Shown here in pieces: positions 30,701-42,046 of a stretch of 64,000 nt of DNA. This stretch comes from Pleurodeles waltl. Lineage: Eukaryota > Chordata > Amphibia > Caudata > Salamandridae. Below the pieces are notes generated by a model. The model searched no databases. It worked only from the letters and a program-made list of their open reading frames with translations, and was not told the origin of the DNA. The first letter of the stretch is position 1. Every line of letters starts with the position of its first letter. The stretch lies in the NCBI RefSeq assembly GCF_031143425.1, contig NC_090448.1, positions 331,278,177 to 331,342,176 of the forward strand. Reading direction: 5' to 3'. The position numbers were made by a program, and so were the translations under genes.

Positions 30701-31791
30701 CCATTTCCTCAAGCTCCCCGTCGTGCATCAGACTTCAATTCCTTTGTGTTACAGACCCCTTGTCGGATGGTGTTCCAGTTTTGTTCCTGTTCTGTTCCAG
30801 CCTGATCCTGTTTCCTGTTTCTCTGCCCTGCTCCTGATTGTTCCAGCCAGAGTCTGCTCCCTACTTCTTAGCCTTGTACCTGTTTGTTTCTTCCAAAGCC
30901 TGCTCCCTGTTTCTCTGCCCTGCTCCTGCCTTGTTTCAGCCTGAACCTTCTCTCTGTTTCCCAGTCCTGTTTACTGCTCATTTCCTACTCCCTGTATTCC
31001 AGTCCTGTCCTTGCCTGTTCCAGCCAGAGCCTGTTCTCAGTTTCCCAGTCCTGTCTCTGTCTGTCCCAGCCAGACGTTTGCGCCCTGTTTTCAAGTCCTA
31101 GACCCGCCTTTGCTTCAGCCTGAGCCTGTTCCTAGTTCTTGCCTCTGCCTCTTTGTTTGTTCCCTTCTGTTTCTGTTTCTTCTTGGTTCTTTGTGTCTGG
31201 TAAGTGTTCTATCAGTCTTCACCAGTGTATACGTGTCCTCCTGTGTACTGGGGTTGGCTCCTGGTTTCCAGGAGGCAATTCCAGCCCTCATCCTTGTCCA
31301 GTGTTATACGTTGTATTTCGTGCCTAACAGTGACAGTGTGCTATTGCTGTTTTCTCAGGAATCGCCACTGTGTTTCCAGCTGGACCCACAAGAGCGTGTC
31401 CTGTGTATGTAAGTACTATCCTTGTTTGTGCTCTAGGGTCCAGAGACAGAATCACTTCTGCTGCCTCCTTTCTATGGGGCTGGCAGGGTGACTATCTGTA
31501 AGAGCAAACTGCACAGAGGCATTGAGATTCCCTGTCACTGTGGGAGGTTCTGCGCCTTACTCTGTGTACAACCCCAGCGTGTTTGTCCACTGGTAATCCG
31601 TTTCCTGTTTGTTCACACAAGGGTTGCTCTGCTTTTACTTTCCTGTTTCCTGTGCCTATCCATAGCTGTCCTTTCCGTGTATGCCTTTAGCTGCTCCTCT
31701 GCCCCAGTGTACTACCTCTTTAGGATATTCGGTGACCTCAAGGGGTGTCCCAACTAAAGTCCTGATCAGACCCGCCCGAAACCGTGACAGA

Positions 31792-31800
31792 ATGCACGAC
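31792..31800 (+). other. Candidate self-priming primer-binding site
   Basis: ATGCACGAC, two bases after the 5' LTR, is the exact complement of GTCGTGCAT at 30720-30728, the predicted RNA 5' end. No TGG-type tRNA site is present here. The site includes the first ATG of the coding region. Confidence 0.6.
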
Positions 31801-34645
31801 CCAAACATTTCAAGCTCCCCAGGCAGTAAAGGCACACACAAACCTAATGAGCTTTCCTATCATGTTAAGACACCCCTTTCTAAACCTATACATTCTCTGA
31901 AGACCTCTAAAAAAGGGCTTTGTTTAAAGGATAGACTTGTTAAAGAAAACCATAACTTGCAAGTTCAGTACTATACTGAGTGGCTTGCTAATCTTTCAAT
32001 GATAGACTATTATGTTATTTGTGGCTATGACCCCCAGTCCCTGTCTGTAGAAGAATTACAAGGACATAATGAGTTTTTGCAATATCTATTAGCTGAAGCC
32101 AGTAAGAATGTTCGTAACCGTGGAAGTGCTTTTGCTACCTCTGCACAAGACATTTACTCTCAAGAAAAGACGGTTAATTCCTCACCTCATGCTAGTGCAT
32201 CCCAAGTTCACTTCCAGGACTCTGCCACAACAAAGAAATCTGATACTGTCCAAGAAGCCACACTAGAGATTCCCTTGTTTTCTGTTGAGTGCTTCAGCCC
32301 ATCTAACCCAGTTTCTCAGAATTTCAAGTGTTGTGCTGACTCTTGTAAAGCTCTACCAGTCACTCAGTGCTTTCAAGTCAGCAGGATAGAACCTGTATCA
32401 AATGGATCAGTAAAGACTGTGAGATTCCTTAGTTCCACTCATAAGGCTTGTGCTCTTCCCAAACTAGATGATAATACACCAGTCTCAATCCCTAAAAGCT
32501 CTGCTAAACCCTTTTCTATTCTGAGTGGGTTTGAAAACAATATGGACATACACACACTAAAAGAGCAGTTTTGGCAGATTAAAAGGCAGATATTGGACTT
32601 CTATGATGAATATGTTATAACATACACTAGAAATCTTGCCCGTGGGCTCTTTTCATCAATGCATATTTCACTGTTGGCAGAACCAGACATTCTGTTTATC
32701 TGTAAAGTAGAAGAAGTAACAGAGCGGAAACTACTACAAGGCAATTTGAAAACCTGAAAAAAGAAAATGATCACCAGCTTTGGCTTAAAGAACAGTATGC
32801 TACCTCATGTGCCTCTCCAAAGACTGCTATAAAGCAGATTTTCCCTGCTATGAATGAATGTCAAAAGACTGCTCCAGTTATAAATATATCAGCCTCTTCT
32901 TCAGACTCTCTCTCAGCTTGTCGTTTTCCAGAGAATATCCCTGTACAATTGACTGAATCTCTGAGAGATTTGACACCTCTTGATTCAAAGGGTGGATCAG
33001 AGTCTTCAGAAGGAAGTGTCTCAGCCCCTCTATCAGAACAAATAAAGCCAAAGGAAGAAGAGAGTTCTGATGCAGACTCTAATAGCTGCACTTTAAGAAA
33101 CCAAGATATGACTTTACTGGAGATTAATGGCAAGTTGTGCAACAGTGTTGAAGAATCTGAATCTAGTGATGACAGTGGTTCCTGCCTTGCAGTGAACAAA
33201 CCTGCAGATAGTGCTGTACAAATGGCGCACACACCAGAATTTTCAGATTGTGGGGATACTCCTGCCCTTTCAAACAATATCATAGAATTTTCAGATAATG
33301 AAGAGACAGTTCCTGTTTCAAGTGAACTAATGGAATTTTCTGACCGTGAAGAAATACCCGCAATTACTAAGAATGTAATGGACTTCTCAGAAAGTTTAAA
33401 AATCTCTTCTGTGTCAAAGCAAACCGTGGAGATTTCAGACAAGGAAGAAAGCCAGCAATCTGAAATTAAACAGCCTGTCATAAGAAATGAGATCCTTCAC
33501 CTAGAACTGGACACAGTTGCAGCCTCAACCACTGACCCTGACTTGCTGATCCCTGCCAATGTGTATCCTGTTTCCAGCTCCACGATTAGTGAAGAACAGA
33601 TCTCAGAGTTACCGGTATCTGATCTTGATGAAAAATCAGGCACACCAATGTCACCTGCTGTGTCCCTGAAACTAAAGACTCCTGAAAACCAGCAATCTGA
33701 AACCGAAGCTCAAGTGCTGAAAGATGTAATACTTCCCACTAAAACTAAAGACTTGAATTTGAATCTTGTATTCGAAGATCTGATGATAAGTACTGTTCTT
33801 AGTGTTTTATTGCAAGAAACCATCATCAATTCAAAGGCTAAAGCTGAAGATTTAGATAATAATGTAGAGGCGATTTCTGAAGAGACTCCAGTTCTATTTC
33901 AATTCAAAGAACAACCTTTCAGTGTTAACAGAGCTGAAGATCAACTACCTGTAGTAGAAACGCCTTGCAAAGAAACCATTTCTGATACCACGAATACACC
34001 ACAGAGCACTTGCAATGAAGAAATCTCAGTCTTGTCAGAAGATCACCCTAAAGAATTAGTTTGTGGAACTTCTACATTTTCAGATGTTAATCCAGTTTCT
34101 AAAGACATGAAAACTCCTGTTGCTCCTGAATTTGATACTCCAAAGTCATCCAAGATGAAAGACAATTCTGACTTTTTCATGTTTACCTTGAGAACACCAG
34201 TTACCCATGTCTCCCAAGTCTCTATGCTTTGCAAGCCTCAGACCACAATCAATGCAAATACTGTTGCAGAAAGAGACATATCCTGCTTGTCGGAAGGAGT
34301 TACAGACCTTACTAATACGCCAATGATGTCCTCCAAAGAAGACAGTACTGAACAGGAAACTAAAGTCCTAAAGAATACCGCCCATAATGCCATTCCAGAT
34401 CTCCTTGCTCCTGAATCCACTTCACCAGAAACCAACTCCATGCACTCCTCCCGCATCACTCGAACAATAAAGAGGAAAGACATTGGAGCCCATATGGGTA
34501 TTAATACATGCTTTGCTCATTGGAATATTCACCTATGGCAGGACTGTAAGCTTATCCACCAAGGTTGGGGTTGGATTTTCTTGCTGTGGCTTTTCCTCTT
34601 CAACTTTTTTCAGCCAAAGGATCGCCTTCTCTTCTTGAGCAGACT

Positions 34646-34657
34646 GGTGGGAGGGGG
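34646..34657 (+). other. Polypurine tract of young LTR element
   Basis: GGTGGGAGGGGG, then TATAC, then the 3' LTR. Confirms plus-strand orientation. Confidence 0.75.
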
Positions 34658-34662
34658 TATAC

Positions 34663-36097
34663 TGTTACGACTCTGTCATCCCATTTCCAGGGGGCGCTGT
34701 AAGGGGACTGTCAGAAGCCTGGGAATCACCTTGAACACCTATCTAGAGTCCCTTGCTGACTCCTGTTTGTTTCTCTTTTCTCCATGGTACACTTGTGTAG
34801 GACTACATTTGCTTCTTGGGACTGCAAATCCCATAATGCACAGCTTGGTAGTCAGGAAAACCCGGATTCTGTTTCCCATTGTTTTCAATGGGAGAAGTCC
34901 AGGTGCTCCTTTTCACTGGATCCTCTCCTCCAGGACTTGCAAGTGTCCGAAACCACACACACCTGAAACCTCTCCTGTGCAGCCCAGCTTGGAACTGCTT
35001 ATAAGCAGCCATTTCCTCAAGCTCCCCGTCGTGCATCGGACTTCAATTCCTTTGTGTTACAGACCCCTTGTCGGATGGTGTTCCAGTTTTGTTCCTGTTC
35101 TGTTCCAGCCTGATCCTGTTTCCTGTTTCTCTGCCCTGCTCCTGATTGTTCCAGCCAGAGTCTGCTCCCTACTTCTTAGCCTTGTACCTGTTTGTTTCTT
35201 CCAAAGCCTGCTCCCTGTTTCTCTGCCCTGCTCCTGCCTTGTTTCAGCCTGAACCTTCTCTCTGTTTCCCAGTCCTGTTTACTGCTCATTTCCTACTCCC
35301 TGTATTCCAGTCCTGTCCTTGCCTGTTCCAGCCAGAGCCTGTTCTCAGTTTCCCAGTCCTGTCTCTGTCTGTCCCAGCCAGACGTTTGCGCCCTGTTTTC
35401 AAGTCCTAGACCCGCCTTTGCTTCAGCCTGAGCCTGTTCCTAGTTCTTGCCTCTGCCTCTTTGTTTGTTCCCTTCTGTTTCTGTTTCTTCTTGGTTCTTT
35501 GTGTCTGGTAAGTGTTCTATCAGTCTTCACCAGTGTATACGTGTCCTCCTGTGTACTGGGGTTGGCTCCTGGTTTCCAGGAGGCAATTCCAGCCCCCATC
35601 CTTGTCCAGTGTTATACGTTGTATTTCGTGCCTAACAGTGACAGTGTGCTATTGCTGTTTTCTCAGGAATCGCCACTGTGTTTCCAGCTGGACCCACAAG
35701 AGCGTGTCCTGTGTATGTAAGTACTATCCTTGTTTGTGCTCTAGGGTCCAGAGACAGAATCACTTCTGCTGCCTCCTTTCTATGGGGCTGGCAGGGTGAC
35801 TATCTGTAAGAGCAAACTGCACAGAGGCATTGAGATTCCCTGTCACTGTGGGAGGTTCTGCGCCTTACTCTGTGTACAACCCCAGCGTGTTTGTCCACTG
35901 GTAATCCGTTTCCTGTTTGTTCACACAAGGGTTGCTCTGCTTTTACTTTCCTGTTTCCTGTGCCTATCCATAGCTGTCCTTTCCGTGTATGCCTTTAGCT
36001 GCTCCTCTGCCCCAGTGTACTACCTCTTTAGGATATTCGGTGACCTCAAGGGGTGTCCCAACCAAAGTCCTGATCAGACCCGCCCGAAACCGTGACA
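34663..36097 (+). repeat. 3' LTR of young element
   Basis: Differs from the 5' LTR by one 2-bp insertion (GACTCTGTC) and five substitutions. Confidence 0.93.
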
Positions 36098-36102
36098 TAT
36101 CT

Positions 36103-36294
36103 CATGATATTTGCTGTGCATTCAAAGAACAAAGTCAAATGTCAGGCTCTGTCTTCGGTGGGAACTTAGTGTTTACTTTCCTTTCTCTGACTTCAAAGTG
36201 AGAGGATTTATGCAACAAACTTGCTGGATACTGGGGTTAGGAAAGAGTTTTTTCTATCACATGACAACATTTAAATAGACTTCAGAATATATCA
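36103..36294. other. hAT interior, unrecognised
   Basis: Short stretch between the LTR element and the minisatellite; nothing recognised. Confidence 0.5.
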
Positions 36295-38015
36295 GAATTG
36301 CACCCTACTCTGTATCACTCCACTTTATGCCACTCCATGCCACTGTTCTCTTCTCCATTCGGAACCACTCTACATTATGTCACTGCTCTCTATGCTACTT
36401 CACACTATGCCTCTCTACTCTGTACTACTCTACTCTAAGCCACCGCACTTTGCGCCTCTCTACACCACTGTGCTCTGCTCGTCTGCACGCCATACCACTC
36501 CAGTCTAGGCAACACCAATATAATCCGCACAACTCCACTCTCTGCCACTCTGCAACGCTGCACTGTACGCCACTGCACTCTAAGCTAATACACTTTACTC
36601 TGTAACACTCAACTCTATGCCCCTGCACTCTACATCAATACACTGTACATCATTCTAATCTACTCTGCACCTCTGCACTCTATGCCACGGCACTCTACAC
36701 TACTTTACTCTATGCCATCACACTCTATGCCACTTTATGCAACTCCACTCTAACCTGCACTTCTCCACTCTAAGCCACCTCACTCTACTGTGAAATAATC
36801 TACTTTATGCCACTGCACTCTGTGCCACTGCATTCTATGCCACTGCACTCTACCCTGCACCTCTCCACTCTATGCAACTGCACTCTACTCTGAAACAATC
36901 TATTCTACGCCACTGTACTCTATACCACTCTGACCACTGCACTCTAGTTCAATGCACTCCACCACTGCAAGCTGACTCTCTGCAACACTCCTCTGGTCGC
37001 CACTATACTCTACACCACTCTGCCCTGTACTACTGCATTTTGCACCAATATACTATATTCCACTGCATTCTATGCCACTCTACTCTGCCCAATGCCACTC
37101 TATGCTACTGCACTCTACACCAGTGCACTCTAAACAACTGCACTGCCCTTTACTCTGCACCACTGTACTCTATGCCACTGTTCTCTGTACCACTCTACAC
37201 CACTGCACTGACACTCTACTCTGCAACTCTGCACTCTACACCACTCTATTCTATGCCACTGCACTCTAGGCACTATACTCTACACCACTCTACTCTGCAC
37301 CACTCTACACCCCTAAACTCTATGCCACATGAGTCTACTCTGCACTCTATGACACCACTCTGCATTACTGCGCTCTCTGCTACTCTATTGTATGCCACAA
37401 TACTCCACTGCACTCTATGTAACTCTACCCCATGCCACTCTATGCCACTGCACTCTGCGCCAATGCACTCTAAACAACTGCACTGTACGGCACTGCCCTC
37501 TACTCTGTACCACTGTACTCTACGCCACTGCTCTGTGCCACTCTACTCCACTCTACATCACTGCACTGACACTCTACTCTGCAGTGTTGCACTCTCCACC
37601 ACCATACTATACACCAATGTACTATGTACTACTGCATTCTATGCCACTGCACTCTATGCCATTCTACTCTGCATCACTACACTCTACAGCACTTTGCCCT
37701 ACTCTGCACCACTCTACACTACACCACTGCACTCCGTGCAATGTGAGTCTACTCTGCAATCTATGCCACTGCACCACTCTACACTACTGCTCTCTCTGCT
37801 ACTCTATTGTATGCCACTCTACTCCACTGCACTCTATGCCACTCTACTCTGTCCATTGCCACTCCATGCCACTGCACTCTAAACCACTGCACTCTACGAT
37901 AATGCACTCTAAACAACTGCACTGTACCCCACTGCACTGTACTTTGCACCACTGGGCTCTACGCCACTGCTCCTATGCTAGTCTACTCCACTCCACACCA
38001 CTATGCCACTAGCTT
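36295..38015. repeat. CACTCTA/GCCACTG minisatellite, about 1.7 kb
   Basis: Degenerate words CACTCTATGCCACTG and CACTCTACTCTGCACCACTC in variable order. A longer block (CACTCTAAACAACTGCACTG, then CACTGACACTCTACTCTGCA) recurs near 37108, 37450 and partly 37887, giving a higher-order period of about 340-440 bp. Long open frames across it are compositional. Confidence 0.9.
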
Positions 38016-38589
38016 TAAGCCGTGCTGAACAGCAGCTACTCTGGTGTATGACATGGCTAATGGCTAAAACACATTAGCAAAGCCATTAACTCTTTCGTAG
38101 ATGAGACCTATTGGCTTTGCCAATGTTTGTTAGTACTATGAGGTACCGTGGTACCTGAAAGAACTGTGAAAAATACAATTACATCATAATAAAAGCTGCT
38201 ACAAAATGCGCAAATACATTTCGGTTAAATAAATAAAAAGTGCTTCTCAAATACAGATTTGAATAATATACAGTTTATACCTAGTGATAAAAAAATTTAT
38301 AAAACTCCATTAAAACCACACACTCCACAGCTCACCCTGGAACACCATTACAATACCTCTCTGAAAAAAATATCTTTGCCACCAGAAAACTTCAAGTGAC
38401 TCCTTTTAGTAAAGTCAATGCAGGTTTTCAAGCCCCTTTGTATTTGCAGATTTACCAGTTGCCCACATTTGCATGTGTTTAGGGGAGGAGACCCCCTGGC
38501 AAGAAGGCCTATTCTTATCTGTCTGCCCCTCCCTCCCTCAGAGCACAGGAGACCCCCTGCCTTCCAGCCCAGCTGGGGAAACTCCTCTG
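38016..38589. other. hAT interior, unrecognised
   Basis: No gene or repeat supported between the minisatellite and the right subterminal zone. Confidence 0.5.
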
Positions 38590-38737
38590 CCCGTAATTTC
38601 GCCCTGCCTCCGTTGCCCTTTAGGTGAAAGCTAAAATTACGGACAAATGCCGTCCGTTAAAGCTTTCATCACGGACAATGGACAGCAGGGCAAAATTACG
38701 GACAGTCCGTGAAATTTACGGACGGGTGGTCACCCTA
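38590..38737. repeat. Right subterminal zone and end of the hAT element
   Basis: Repeated AAATTACGGACA and its inverse TCCGT, ending in GGTGGTCACCCTA, the inverse of the left end. Confidence 0.78.
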
Positions 38738-38745
38738 GTTGATAT

Positions 38746-39005
38746 GCCCCTTCCCTCCAGTCCCGCAGACCTGAGGAAGACAGGGAAGAATGTTAAACCT
38801 CAGTTGTCGCCCTCCTGTCAGCTGTGGTTGTTCCCGGCTGACGTTGTAACGCCGGTCTGGTTACGAATGGCTTTCCTAGAATGATGTCAGAATGCTGCTA
38901 CCTTTCCATTATGAATCAGCGAACAGAGAGCACAGCTTCGGGCAAGGAGGGTGCCAAAGAGGGTGGTGGAAGAGGATGGGAAGGTGCCATATCTTTTTTT
39001 GCATG
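38746..39005. other. Stretch without recognised gene
   Basis: Nothing recognised between the hAT element and the hAT MITE. Confidence 0.5.
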
Positions 39006-39013
39006 CATTAGAG

Positions 39014-39306
39014 CAGTGGTCTCCAAACTTTTTAATGCCGCGCCCCCCCAGTTGAAAAATAAAAATCATTGGGCCCCCCTCAGAATTGTTCGCAATTATT
39101 TTATAAAGATGGCAATGTCTAAATATGTTTAAACCTATTTAAACATTGCAATTAAGTACTGTTACCTTTTTAAAACTACAATAACATGCTTCTGCTTAAA
39201 AAAAAGGCCTGTTATCTGTATAATATTTCTTTCGGCCAGAATCTGGCGCACCCCCTGGGATCACTTGAGGCCCCACTGGGGCCGCCCCCCAGTTTGAAGA
39301 CCTCTC
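39014..39306. mobile_element. hAT MITE, 293 bp, duplication CATTAGAG
   Basis: Begins CAGTGGTCTCCAAACTT and ends CAGTTTGAAGACCTCTC. The 8-bp duplication is CATTAGAG (39006-39013 and 39307-39314). CAGTGG ends with CAAACT are typical of vertebrate hAT MITEs. No coding region. Confidence 0.88.
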
Positions 39307-39314
39307 CATTAGAG

Positions 39315-40909
39315 GATGTCAACAGGGAGGGTACTGCTTACGGTGAACTGACAAAGCAGCAGGCCGCTATGCTTTTTTTACGTTGAGGATAGGAGCGCGC
39401 AAGCACTGCTTTTCCGAAATGTTGGTATGTATCTGGGCTTTTAACCATGCCTACGGCACGCATATCACTCATTCATGGGCTTGCCTTTCAGAAATCTTTT
39501 GTTTTCATTGGTAACTGCTTTGCGTTTGTCCCTCCTTAGGGCAGTTTTGTTACTGCCTTGGCCAGCGACCCTGTTACATGGACAATTGCACTTTTGTCGA
39601 TAACTTTGCAAGTGAAAGTCTTTCTCCTTTTGTCTCTCTCTTTGCGCTCAGGGCGGTGCTTTGAATCGGCTCGCATATGTGAAACTGTTTTACTGTTTAA
39701 TTTCAGTTACTGTGGCAAGAAAAGTCCAGTTAGGAATTTACAACCCTAACAGTTCTACCTTGAGCAAACGTGAGACCTATTGCATTGCAGATGCTTGTTT
39801 GTGTAGGAGAAGAGGGCTTGGGTTGATTCTCTAGGGAAAGGTGGCAGGACACCAGGTACGTTTTATGACAGTAGATGGAGATGGTGCAATTGTTGTGTGT
39901 GCCTCACCCATGTTGTCTCTACACTTGCCCTGCTGGATGGAGGAGGCAAATTGGATTTCAGGAAGCAATACACAACACAAAGCTGTAAATGGGTAGCTGT
40001 CAGTGATGTGTAGTTTTCCTGCTTGAGGTTCCAAGGGCAACTTAGTCTTTGCTCATGTTAAATTGATGTCACTTGGAAGCACTTGAAGGAAGACATGTAA
40101 ATGTATAGATAAGTAGCAGGGAATTGTGTGATGTTTTTCACCAAAGGGTTATGAATGACATTGAATAGACAATAACTGTGATGCTCTAGTTATTTACAGT
40201 GTCCCTCAAAACCTCATGGTGAAAAACATGCCCGTTCTTCAGTGTTAACCATTTACACGTTTATAATATATGTGGCCTAACCAGATCCCATCTCCCTGTC
40301 TTCAACACATATTCAAAACCTCCATTATGTGAGCCTCTGCATCTCCCCTGTGTCCTGATGTAGCCCAGTGTTCAAGGATTGCAAAAAGACCTAGGTCAAG
40401 AGCCCTGACATTTTTCTGGGTAAATAGTATTATTTGTTCAAAAGTGTTTATTTCAGCTACCTGTGTCTGTTTTACTGTGGACTCTCTGTGTTTCAGGCAG
40501 CCTGGCCTCTTTTAAAGTGGTGTTTTGTTTAAAATTTGTTTTTGCAGTGACTGTGTGAATTGCCTTGCTAGTTTGTGGCACATAACCCTCCCCCCCTTTT
40601 TTTCTCTTCTAAGTAAAAAGGCTGCATACATCTTGCGTGATTTAAATTGTGCTTAAAAACTGTCTGCCCCCCTGTTTTTTTGCCTTTAAAAATCCCGATT
40701 TCAGAGTGCCCACCCAGCCGTATTCCAGTGTTTGTTTCTTAAACAATCTCTCCCTTACCTGGAAAGTAGACTCTGCTAGCTTGGAAGTGTGGATTCAGCC
40801 TGTCTGTATCCAAGGAGATTCTGAATGGAGCAGCAGTTGCCTTTCCCCCTGACCACAGGGACTGGACTTCAGTTAACTTGCTCCTTATATAAGTTCCTAT
40901 TGGTTGTTG
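39315..40909. other. Stretch without recognised gene
   Basis: AT-rich, short open frames only; may include the upstream part of the LINE that follows, but I cannot show it. Confidence 0.5.
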
Positions 40910-41415
40910 CATATGTTGTTGTGATAGGTTGTTGGGAGATGGTCTTTCCATTGGTTGCTGGCTCCAGGGCTGGGGTTATGATTGGTGGATAGGGCTGAGA
41001 ATCTGATTGGCTGTTGGTTCTAGGGCTGAGAATCTGATTGGCTGTTGGTACTAGGGCTGAGAATCTGATTGGCTGTTGGTTCTAGGGCTGTGATTGGTGG
41101 ATAGGGCTGAGTTTCTGATTGGCTGTTGGTTCTAGGGCTGTGATTTGTGGATAAGGCTGAGTTTCTGATTGGCTATTGGTTCTAGGGCTGTGATTGGTGG
41201 ATAGGGCTGAGATTCTAATTGGCTGTTGGTTCTAGGGCTGTGATTGGTGGATAGGGCTGGGATTCTGATTGGTTGCTGGTTTTAGGGCTGGGGCTGTGAT
41301 TGGTGGTCAGGAATAGGGCTATGATTGGTGATTAGGGCAGGGTCTCCCATTAGTTGTTTGAATCAGGGCTTGAAATTGGATTGGCTAGGGTTAGGACCAG
41401 CTTCTTATTGGCTAG
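40910..41415 (+). repeat. CCAAT-box minisatellite upstream of LINE
   Basis: Units of about 40-55 bp with TCTGATTGGCTGTTGGTTCT and AGGGCTGTGATTGGTGGATA. Each carries one or two ATTGG words (CCAAT on the minus strand), more than fifteen in all. NF-Y binds CCAAT, so the array may act as promoter monomers for the LINE beginning just downstream. That role is inferred. Confidence 0.75.
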
Positions 41416-41533
41416 TAGGGCTATTAAAGGCTAGGACTCAGGGCGTCTTAGCCCGGGCGTCGAGGCAAAGGGCGGAGAGGACAAGGGCAGCTGCCTGTTT
41501 GGGCCTGGTCGGGACTAGGGCCTAGGGCCAGAA

Positions 41534-42046
41534 ATGCTGCCCAATTCTCCATTGACCAGGAATGGTTTCAGCCCCTACACATCCCTCAACATGCAAACAC
41601 ATATTCTACAAAGGCATCCAACTCATGCATCACAAATTGACCACAGACAGATTGCATTGTCCCATCACCCAACACAATACCCTTTATACAACACATATAC
41701 ACATATCCCCCACAACTACAACAGTCAAACACCTGCATTCTCACAGCAAACACTACTCTGTCCACTCCCACTAACAGAACCTGCCATCACCCACACAACA
41801 CAAAACTACAGTATACATTTCTCTCAGTCTCAGCCTTCCAGATACACACTCTCTGCTCATACTAACCAACAACACTATCCGCTGTTTGCTCCACACAGAC
41901 CACCTGTCATCATAACAATGCCCAAACCCTGCCTTCAAACACACCATCTACAAACACTCTTCCCCTCTCTTCACCAATTACACACAACCATACAATCCCC
42001 ACATTTCACTCCACCACACATTACCTCTTCCAGTCATCGCAACTAA
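41534..42046 (+). CDS. Possible LINE first reading frame, unrecognised
   Basis: 170 codons, rich in His, Thr, Pro and Ser, in a long C/A-rich tract. No zinc finger or coiled coil visible. Its place ahead of the endonuclease is the only reason to consider it; it may be untranslated sequence. Confidence 0.25.
   Translation: MLPNSPLTRNGFSPYTSLNMQTHILQRHPTHASQIDHRQIALSHHPTQYPLYNTYTHIPHNYNSQTPAFSQQTLLCPLPLTEPAITHTTQNYSIHFSQSQPSRYTLSAHTNQQHYPLFAPHRPPVIITMPKPCLQTHHLQTLFPSLHQLHTTIQSPHFTPPHITSSSHRN

Larger units (their letters stand above)
30357..31789 (+). repeat. 5' LTR of young element
   Basis: Contains CTCF-like and ZNF143-like motifs, a palindromic TATA box and a pyrimidine-rich zone of degenerate CCTGTTCCAGCC repeats (about 30770-31170). 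Splice-donor-like GTAAGT sites lie at 31200 and near 31408. Confidence 0.92.
31792..34662 (+). pseudogene. Unrecognised acidic Ser-rich protein of young LTR element, one frameshift
   Basis: First frame 31792-32757 (321 codons). Second frame is open from about 32742, past 34600 and into the 3' LTR. They join around 32740-32745 within one predicted helix (ERKLLQ, then FENLKKENDHQLWLKEQ), so a single original frame with one indel is likely. The N-terminal part has YYTEWLANLSMIDYYVICGY and a Cys-containing stretch (NFKCCADSCKAL). The middle is acidic and Ser/Glu-rich, with about four degenerate repeats of the EFSDNEETVPVSSE kind (33229-33450). The C-terminal segment has aromatic and Leu-rich residues. 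No zinc knuckle, protease, RT or integrase motif. It could be a diverged Gag or a captured sequence; function unknown. Confidence 0.6.
30357..36097 (+). mobile_element. Young non-autonomous LTR retrotransposon, duplication TATCT
   Basis: LTRs of 1433 and 1435 bp with TG..CA ends. The flanking duplication is TATCT (30352-30356 and 36098-36102). I count five substitutions and one 2-bp indel between LTRs, so insertion was recent. The 2.87-kb interior has a polypurine tract at 34646-34657 but no RT, protease, RNase H or integrase motif. It holds one unrecognised coding region split by a frameshift. A candidate self-priming site follows the 5' LTR. The TGTTACG..GTGACA ends and the purine tract recall vertebrate Ty3/gypsy elements. 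Enzymes must come from another element. Confidence 0.92.
27963..38737. mobile_element. hAT-type element, 10.8 kb, duplication GTTGATAT
   Basis: Perfect 8-bp duplication GTTGATAT (27955-27962 and 38738-38745) and inverted ends TAGGGTGACCACC. Eight-base duplications are typical of hAT elements. Subterminal GGACA-rich repeats lie at both ends. About 5.7 kb of its length is a later LTR element and about 1.7 kb a minisatellite. No hAT transposase was seen in the remainder, so it is probably non-autonomous. Confidence 0.85.

Noticed and set aside
30345..31757. Open frames within the LTRs, including the 800-codon frame running into the 3' LTR
   Set aside because: The LTR part is untranslated regulatory and pyrimidine-rich sequence; only the interior part is counted as coding.
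36872..38012. Long open frames in the CACTCTA minisatellite
   Set aside because: Low-complexity Leu/His/Ser/Thr text with no start context; explained by the repeat.
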